64,000 nt of DNA from positions 48,308 through 112,307 of the forward strand of contig CANRIZ010000002.1 in the NCBI GenBank assembly GCA_947630835.1, given 5' to 3'. This document shows positions 58,170 through 64,000 of the stretch, piece after piece. The notes beneath the pieces were generated by a model. The model saw only the letters and a program-made list of their open reading frames with translations, was not told where the DNA came from and did no database searches. Made by a program: the position numbers and the translations under genes. Position 1 is the first letter of the stretch. The number at the start of each line of letters is the position of its first letter. Source of the DNA: an uncultured Clostridia bacterium (GTDB lineage: Bacteria; Bacillota; Clostridia; Oscillospirales; Acutalibacteraceae).

Positions 58170-58724
58170 TCAGATTTCCATAATTTCCTTTTCCTTAGCC
58201 GCCGAAAGCTCGTCGGTTTTCTTAACGTATTCATCGGTAAATTTCTGGATTTTCTCTTCGCCGTCGTGCAAATCGTCCTCGGTAATTTCGCTGTCTTTTT
58301 TCATTTTTTTAAGCTTTTCGATAGCGTCCCTGCGGGTTGAACGAATAGATACCTTCGAGTCCTCCGCAAGCTTGCTTACGTCCTTGCAGAGCATTTTTCT
58401 TCTTTCCTCCGTAAGAGGCGGGAAAGTAAGCCTTATAACCTTGCCGTCGTTCATGGGGTTAATTCCTATATCCGACGCCTGAATAGCCTTTTCTATAGGC
58501 TTGATTGTTGAAGCGTCCCAAGGCTGAATAACGAGTATCCTGCCTTCCTGAACGGAAACTGCCGCCATCTGCTGAATGGGCGTGGGCGAGCCGTAGTAAT
58601 CGACCGAAATTTTATCAAGCACAGCGGCGGAAGCTCTGCCGGCTCTCATACCCGCATATTCATGAGAAAGCGCCGCTATTGTTTTTTCCATTTTTTCCTT
58701 TGCCTTATCAAAAACTTCTTGCAT
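58170..58724 (-). CDS. frr: Ribosome recycling factor
   Basis: HEYAGMRAGRASAAVLDKISVDYYGSPTPIQQMAAVSVQEGRILVIQPWD. Confidence 0.98.
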   Translation of the reverse strand: MQEVFDKAKEKMEKTIAALSHEYAGMRAGRASAAVLDKISVDYYGSPTPIQQMAAVSVQEGRILVIQPWDASTIKPIEKAIQASDIGINPMNDGKVIRLTFPPLTEERRKMLCKDVSKLAEDSKVSIRSTRRDAIEKLKKMKKDSEITEDDLHDGEEKIQKFTDEYVKKTDELSAAKEKEIMEI

Positions 58725-58756
58725 AAAAATTTCTCCTTATCCTTTATAGCTTTAAA

Positions 58757-59461
58757 TTATTTAACCAACGTGCCTATATTTTCACCCTTAACCGCCCGCA
58801 AAATATTCTCCGGACAGGAAAGGTTGAATACAAGTATGGGAATATTGTTGTCCCCGCACAGAGAAGCGGCGGTACTGTCCATAACCTTTAATCCCCTGTT
58901 CAAAACCTCCGAGTGCGTAAGGGAATCAAACTTAACTGCGTCGTCAAATTTGTTCGGGTCTTTGTCGTAAACGCCGTCAACATTTGTCGCCTTAAAGATA
59001 ACGTCCGCTCCTATTTCCGCAGCCCGCAAAGCGGCCGTGGTATCGGTTGAAAAGAAGGGGCTTCCCGTTCCGCAGCCGAAAATGACCACTCTGCCCTTTT
59101 CAAGATGTCTTACCGCCTCCGCCTTTACAAAGGGTTCGGCAATTCGGCGCATCTCAATGGCGGTCATTACCCTTGCCTCAACGCCGAGCTGCTCGAGAGA
59201 ATCCTCAAGCGCAAGGGAATTCATAACGGTTGCAAGCATACCGATATTGTCCGCCCTTGTTCTGTCCATATTACCGCTTGAACGTCCCCGCCAGAAATTT
59301 CCGCCGCCTACGACTATACCGATTTCAACGCCCGCTTCGACGCATTTTTTTATAACAGAGCAAACCTCGTTTATAACGTCAAAATCGAATCCGCGTTCGT
59401 TTTTTCCCGCAAGAACCTCTCCGCTGAGCTTCAACAATATTCTTTTATATGCCGCTTCCAT
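58757..59461 (-). CDS. pyrH: UMP kinase
   Basis: [68 protein letters not shown]. Confidence 0.98.
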   Translation of the reverse strand: MEAAYKRILLKLSGEVLAGKNERGFDFDVINEVCSVIKKCVEAGVEIGIVVGGGNFWRGRSSGNMDRTRADNIGMLATVMNSLALEDSLEQLGVEARVMTAIEMRRIAEPFVKAEAVRHLEKGRVVIFGCGTGSPFFSTDTTAALRAAEIGADVIFKATNVDGVYDKDPNKFDDAVKFDSLTHSEVLNRGLKVMDSTAASLCGDNNIPILVFNLSCPENILRAVKGENIGTLVK

Positions 59462-59591
59462 TTAAAACCTCCGCCGATAATTTATTACATTATGTCAAAT
59501 ATATTTTATCCCAAATAACAGTTTATGTAAAGAGATATTTTTCAAATTAATATACAATAATTTATCTTCCGAAATTAATGCGTAAAATTCA

Positions 59592-59620
59592 TTGACTAAA
59601 AAGGTAAAAGATAATATAAT
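59592..59620 (+). promoter_or_regulatory. Sigma-A-like promoter for kinase-GH35 pair
   Basis: TTGACT-N17-TATAAT. Confidence 0.7.
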
Positions 59621-59651
59621 ATCATAAATATTGTTGTGAAAGGGTACGGAT

Positions 59652-60752
59652 ATGCAATCGGAATTTGATATAAATTATTTGATAAAGCAATTTGACTTTC
59701 CCGGTAATTTCAAAAGCTTCGGCTGCAAGGACGAGGGGCATATCAACTCGACCTACGTTTTGGTTTTTGAAGACTCCGGCAGGCAGTACAAATATACGCT
59801 GCAAAAAATAAACACCTACGTTTTCAAAAATCCCGACGAGCTTATGGAAAATATAGTCAGCGTTACCGAGCATCTTAAAAAGAAGGCGGGTAGAAACAGC
59901 GAGCGCTGTACGCTTGATATGCTTAAAGCGAAAAACGGGAAGTATTATTGCATCGACCCCGACGGCGGCTGTTGGAGATGCTATCGTTACATAGACGGCG
60001 TTTACACCTGCAACGCCATTGATTCGCCCGAAGTGTTTTACAACGCCGGCAAGTCGTTCGGCAATTTTCAAAGGCTTCTTGCGGATTATCCGATAGAAAA
60101 TTTATATGAAACCATACCGAAATTTCACGATACCTATTCAAGATTTTGCGACTTTATCAAAACTGTTAAGGACGACGCAAAGGACCGCGCCCGTAACGTT
60201 AAGAATGAGATAGATTTTGTTATGAAGCGTCGGGAGGACACAAAAGTTTTGCTCGATATGCTGAAGAACAACGAATTGCCCCTCAGAGTAACGCACAACG
60301 ACACCAAGCTTAACAACATACTTTTTGACAACGACACGAACGAGGGAATTTGCATAATCGACCTTGACACCGTTATGCCCGGTCTTTCGCTCTACGATTT
60401 CGGCGACAGCATACGCTTCGGCGCAAACACGGCGAGCGAGGACGAAAAGGATTTGTCAAAGGTTAATCTAAGCCTTGAGCTTTACGAGGCTTATACAAAA
60501 GGTTACCTTTCCGCCGCAAGGGACAGTCTTACCGAAAACGAAATAGCCTATCTTCCGTTCTCCGCAAAGCTTATGACCTTTGAATGCGGTATGAGATTTT
60601 TAACGGATTATCTCAACGGTGACGTCTATTTCAAAACAGAATATCCCGAGCACAATCTTGTTCGCTGCCGCACGCAATTCAAGCTTGTTGCGGATATGGA
60701 AAACAAATTTGAAAAAATGGAAAAAATAACGGCGGACGCCGCCGCAATATAA
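59652..60752 (+). CDS. APH-fold sugar kinase, N-acetylhexosamine kinase (NahK)-like
   Basis: GHINSTYVL, RVTHNDTKLNNILFD, ICIIDLDTVMPGLSLYDFGDSIRFGANTASEDE. Confidence 0.75.
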   Translation: MQSEFDINYLIKQFDFPGNFKSFGCKDEGHINSTYVLVFEDSGRQYKYTLQKINTYVFKNPDELMENIVSVTEHLKKKAGRNSERCTLDMLKAKNGKYYCIDPDGGCWRCYRYIDGVYTCNAIDSPEVFYNAGKSFGNFQRLLADYPIENLYETIPKFHDTYSRFCDFIKTVKDDAKDRARNVKNEIDFVMKRREDTKVLLDMLKNNELPLRVTHNDTKLNNILFDNDTNEGICIIDLDTVMPGLSLYDFGDSIRFGANTASEDEKDLSKVNLSLELYEAYTKGYLSAARDSLTENEIAYLPFSAKLMTFECGMRFLTDYLNGDVYFKTEYPEHNLVRCRTQFKLVADMENKFEKMEKITADAAAI

Positions 60753-60761
60753 AGGAATAAT

Positions 60762-62501
60762 ATGCTGACAGTTAAGGACAACAATTTTTATTTGGACGGA
60801 AAAAAATTCAACATATATTCGGGCGCAATACATTATTTTCGCTCCCTGCCCGAATACTGGGAAGAAAATTTGTTAAAGCTGAAGCTTTGCGGGCTTAACA
60901 CGGTGGAAACCTACGTCTGCTGGAATCTTCACGAAAAAAAGCGGGGCGAATTTGACTTTTCGGGAAATCTCGACATAGTTAAATTTCTTGAAACGGCAAA
61001 AAAGCTCGGACTTTACGTTATAGTGCGTCCGGGCCCCTATATCTGCGCCGAATGGGATTTCGGCGGCCTGCCCTCCTGGCTGTTAAAGGACAAGAATATG
61101 AGAATACGCTGTATGTACAAGCCCTACACGGACGCGGTGGAGAGCTATTACAGGCAGCTTTTTAAAAGGCTCGAACCCTTTATGTATTCAAACGGCGGAA
61201 ACATTATAGCCATGCAGATTGAAAACGAATACGGCAGTTACGGCAACGATAAAAACTACCTTAAATTTATAAAAGAGCTTATGCTTGACTGCGGTTACAG
61301 GGATTTTCTGTTCACCTCCGACGGCCCCGAGGACCATATGCTTTCGGGCGGTATGCTCGATGACATACTCGGGGTTGCGAACTTCGGCTCAAGAGTCGGC
61401 AGGGCTTTCGGCAAGCTTCGCGAATATCAGCCGGACGGCCCTCTTATGTGCGGGGAGTTTTGGAACGGTTGGTTTGACCATTGGGATAAAAACGAAAAGC
61501 ATCACACACGCCCCGCCGAAGAGGTTGCGGCGGAGCTTGAGGAGTTTTTAAAGCACGACGCAAGCTTTAATTTTTATATGTTTTACGGCGGCACGAACTT
61601 CGGCTTTAACTCGGGCGCAAACTGCTACGGAAAATACGAGCCTACGGTAACGAGCTATGATTACGACTCGCTTATTAACGAATGGGGCGGCTATACGGAA
61701 AAATACCATACCGTGCGCAAAATTCTTTTAAAGCACCGGGGTATTGAACCTACAGAGCTTCCGCCCGAACCCGAACGTCAAAACATAGGCAGGGTGGAGC
61801 TTGACAGATGCGCCGATTTATTCGATAACCTAAAGAACACGGCAAAAAAGGTTTACAGCGTTACCTCCGAAAGTATGGAATATTTCGGTCAGCACAGCGG
61901 TTTTATACTTTATCATCACAGGCTTAAGGGCAATTATTCGGGCAAACTGTTTATAGACGGGCTTTGCGACAGGGCGCATATTTTTGTAAACGGGGAGTTA
62001 AAAGGCATTGTTTACAGGAACGACGAGGAAAAATCCGTCGAAATAGGCGAACTGTGCGGAGAAAACGATATAGACGTGCTCGTTGAGGATATGGGCAGAG
62101 TAACCTACGGCCCGAATATGCTTGAAAGAAAAGGCGTAAATCAAATTAGAATCGAGACGCAGCTTCTTTCAAACTTTGAGATTTATCTTATCGACCTTGA
62201 AAATCTCGAAAAGCTTGAATATTCACAGCCGAAGGAGCGTTTCCCCAAGTTTATGAAGGGCAGATTCAAGGCACTGCCGGGCAAAACCTGCTTTGTTCAT
62301 TTAGACGGCTTTAAAAAGGGTTATGTTTTTGTAAACGGCTTCAATCTCGGGCGTTACTGGGAAACGGGCCCGCAAAAATCCCTGCATTTGCCCGGTGCGC
62401 TTCTCAAAGAGGATAACGAAATAATCGTCTTTGAGCTTGACGGCGCGGATAATAATTTTGTTTCCCTTAAAGACGTATGCGATTTAGGCCCGGAAGAATA
62501 A
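60762..62501 (+). CDS. GH35 beta-galactosidase (no signal peptide)
   Basis: YSGAIHYFRSLPEYWEENLLKLKLCGLNTVETYVCWNLHE, VIVRPGPYICAEWDFGGLPSWLL, MQIENEYGSYG, MFYGGTNFGFNSGAN. Confidence 0.96.
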   Translation: MLTVKDNNFYLDGKKFNIYSGAIHYFRSLPEYWEENLLKLKLCGLNTVETYVCWNLHEKKRGEFDFSGNLDIVKFLETAKKLGLYVIVRPGPYICAEWDFGGLPSWLLKDKNMRIRCMYKPYTDAVESYYRQLFKRLEPFMYSNGGNIIAMQIENEYGSYGNDKNYLKFIKELMLDCGYRDFLFTSDGPEDHMLSGGMLDDILGVANFGSRVGRAFGKLREYQPDGPLMCGEFWNGWFDHWDKNEKHHTRPAEEVAAELEEFLKHDASFNFYMFYGGTNFGFNSGANCYGKYEPTVTSYDYDSLINEWGGYTEKYHTVRKILLKHRGIEPTELPPEPERQNIGRVELDRCADLFDNLKNTAKKVYSVTSESMEYFGQHSGFILYHHRLKGNYSGKLFIDGLCDRAHIFVNGELKGIVYRNDEEKSVEIGELCGENDIDVLVEDMGRVTYGPNMLERKGVNQIRIETQLLSNFEIYLIDLENLEKLEYSQPKERFPKFMKGRFKALPGKTCFVHLDGFKKGYVFVNGFNLGRYWETGPQKSLHLPGALLKEDNEIIVFELDGADNNFVSLKDVCDLGPEE

Positions 62502-62503
62502 CG

Positions 62504-62542
62504 AAAATCGGCTTCCCTTTGTGTTAAGGCAAGCCGATTTTT
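62504..62542. terminator. Bidirectional terminator between convergent genes
   Basis: AAAATCGGCTT...AAGCCGATTTTT. Confidence 0.8.
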
Positions 62543-62562
62543 ATGCGCTTTATTTAATTAAT

Positions 62563-63456
62563 TTAACCTCTGTTCCTTTTTAAAAAAGAGAGCTTGGTTT
62601 CGTTTAGGATTATGCCTGTAAAAATCATCGCAAAACCAAGGGCGATTTTCAAGCTCATAACCTCGTCGGGGTAAAACAAAAGCGAAAAAATTTCCCCGAA
62701 AACGGATTCAAGGCTCGAAATCAGAGCCGTTGTAGTTGCAGAGGCGTATTTTATGCCGAAATTCATAAACAAAAACGCCAACGCCGTTGCAAAAACCGAA
62801 ATGTATAAAAGCGACAGGTACGAAGATGAGGAAATCTTCCGCGGCATATCCTCGAACAGCAAAAAGCCTGCCAGGCAAACCAAAAATGCGGTGTAGAACT
62901 GGATAATCGTATATAAAATTATATCAAGCCCGTCTCCCCAAACGTCTATTGCAACCATCTGCGCCGCAAAGAACACGCCGCACAAAAGCGTTAAGCCCTC
63001 GCCCATAAACGAAAAGCCGACCGAGCCGCCGCCTGCGGAAATAAGCCCTATTCCCAAAAAGCACAGAACCGCCGCCGAGATATTGTATTTATCCGGCGCT
63101 TTCTTTTTGACCGCCCAGCACATAAAAGGCACAAGCACGCAGTACACCGTTGTTAAAAAGGCGCTTATTCCGGGCGTTGTATATTTTAACCCCACGGTCT
63201 GAAATATATATGAAGCGCCCAAAAACAGCCCCGTTACCGCTCCCGCCTTTAAATATTTAAGGGTGAGTAATTTCCGTTTTTTAAAAAATATCAGCGAAAA
63301 AAGCAGCGCGCTTATCAAAAACCTGACGCAAAGCAGCAGACACGGCGGAATTTCGTCAAGCGTGTTTTTAAGTATGAAAAACGTACTGCCCCATATGACC
63401 GTACTCAACAGCAGCATAAGCTTTGAAACCGCCGCCGCTTTCTTTTTGTCAATCAT
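62563..63456 (-). CDS. EamA/DMT-family transporter
   Basis: About 10 TM; STVIWGSTFFILKN, GASYIFQTVGLKYTTPGISAFLTTVYCVLVPF, ISSLESVFGEIFSLLF. Confidence 0.92.
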   Translation of the reverse strand: MIDKKKAAAVSKLMLLLSTVIWGSTFFILKNTLDEIPPCLLLCVRFLISALLFSLIFFKKRKLLTLKYLKAGAVTGLFLGASYIFQTVGLKYTTPGISAFLTTVYCVLVPFMCWAVKKKAPDKYNISAAVLCFLGIGLISAGGGSVGFSFMGEGLTLLCGVFFAAQMVAIDVWGDGLDIILYTIIQFYTAFLVCLAGFLLFEDMPRKISSSSYLSLLYISVFATALAFLFMNFGIKYASATTTALISSLESVFGEIFSLLFYPDEVMSLKIALGFAMIFTGIILNETKLSFLKRNRG

Positions 63457-63528
63457 TTTCTTACCTACCGATAAATATTAACAGCAACAACAGATGATTT
63501 TTATTGAAAAGCGAAAGGGTTAAGAAGT

Positions 63529-63562
63529 AAAAATCGGCAAAGCTTTCGCTTTGCCGATTTTT
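63529..63562 (-). terminator. Terminator of tRNA cluster
   Basis: AAAAATCGGCAAAGctttcgCTTTGCCGATTTTT. Confidence 0.85.
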
Positions 63563-63636
63563 GGAGGCGACACCCAGATTTGAACTGGGGAATCAGAGTT
63601 TTGCAGACTCGTGCCTTACCACTTGGCTATGTCGCC
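63562..63636 (-). tRNA. tRNA-Cys (GCA), CCA encoded
   Basis: GGCGACATAGCCAAGTGGTAAGGCACGAGTCTGCAAAACTCTGATTCCCCAGTTCAAATCTGGGTGTCGCCTCCA. Confidence 0.97.
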
Positions 63637-63680
63637 TTAACTTTTTAAAACAAAAGGACGCTTGGAATTTAAGCGTCCTT

Positions 63681-63756
63681 TGGAGCGGATGACGAGGCTC
63701 GAACTCGCTACCTCCACCTTGGCAAGGTGGCGCTCTACCGGATGAGCTACATCCGC
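63681..63756 (-). tRNA. tRNA-Gly (GCC), CCA encoded
   Basis: GCGGATGTAGCTCATCCGGTAGAGCGCCACCTTGCCAAGGTGGAGGTAGCGAGTTCGAGCCTCGTCATCCGCTCCA. Confidence 0.97.
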
Positions 63757-63761
63757 ACAAA

Positions 63762-63837
<76 letters not shown>

Positions 63838-63842
63838 GCATT

Positions 63843-63919
63843 TGGCGACCCGGAACGGGCTCGAACCGTCGACCTCTAGCGTGACAGGCTAGCGTTCTAA
63901 CCAACTGAACTACCGGGCC
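63843..63919 (-). tRNA. tRNA-Asp (GTC), CCA encoded
   Basis: GGCCCGGTAGTTCAGTTGGTTAGAACGCTAGCCTGTCACGCTAGAGGTCGACGGTTCGAGCCCGTTCCGGGTCGCCA. Confidence 0.97.
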
Positions 63920-63924
63920 AAAAA

Positions 63925-64000
63925 TGGTGGGAACAACAGGGCTCGAACCTGTGACCCTCTGCTTGTAAGGCAGATGCTCTCCCAGCTGAGCTATGCTCCC
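63925..64000 (-). tRNA. tRNA-Val (TAC), CCA encoded; 5' end coincides with window edge
   Basis: GGGAGCATAGCTCAGCTGGGAGAGCATCTGCCTTACAAGCAGAGGGTCACAGGTTCGAGCCCTGTTGTTCCCACCA. Confidence 0.95.

Overview
This 64-kb window looks like a chromosomal segment of an anaerobic, probably spore-forming Clostridia-type bacterium. That placement is inferred from gene content: dipicolinate synthase, PolC, [FeFe]-hydrogenase maturation, V-type ATPase and dockerin proteins. Most of the window is conserved core: an rlmL-like methyltransferase (partial), rplU-prp-rpmA, a methylthioadenosine salvage cluster (mtaD-PNP-mtnA), an ABC/FtsX exporter, rimP-nusA-ylxR-ylxQ-infB-rbfA-nrnA-truB-ribF, dpaAB/murC, a nine-gene V-type ATPase operon, TM1266-hydG-hydF, pyrH-frr-uppS-cdsA-dxr-rseP-ispG-polC, a kinase/GH35 pair, and five tRNA genes. 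The most interesting signals are: (1) a PolC in which the DnaQ-type 3'-5' exonuclease domain appears cleanly missing from the PHP domain; (2) two paralogous secreted LRR/dockerin genes about 19 kb apart, each in a duplicated cassette with the same promoter, the same 22-bp-spaced direct repeats, flanking palindromes, terminator and a downstream multi-hairpin repeat; (3) that multi-hairpin repeat itself, in three copies, which generates spurious ORFs; (4) a riboswitch-like leader with its own terminator ahead of the hydrogenase-maturation operon; (5) a deaminase-type MTA salvage operon; and (6) a paired membrane-protein operon with no clear function. No CRISPR array, transposase, prophage or rRNA was seen. 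All calls were made by reading the sequence without database searches.
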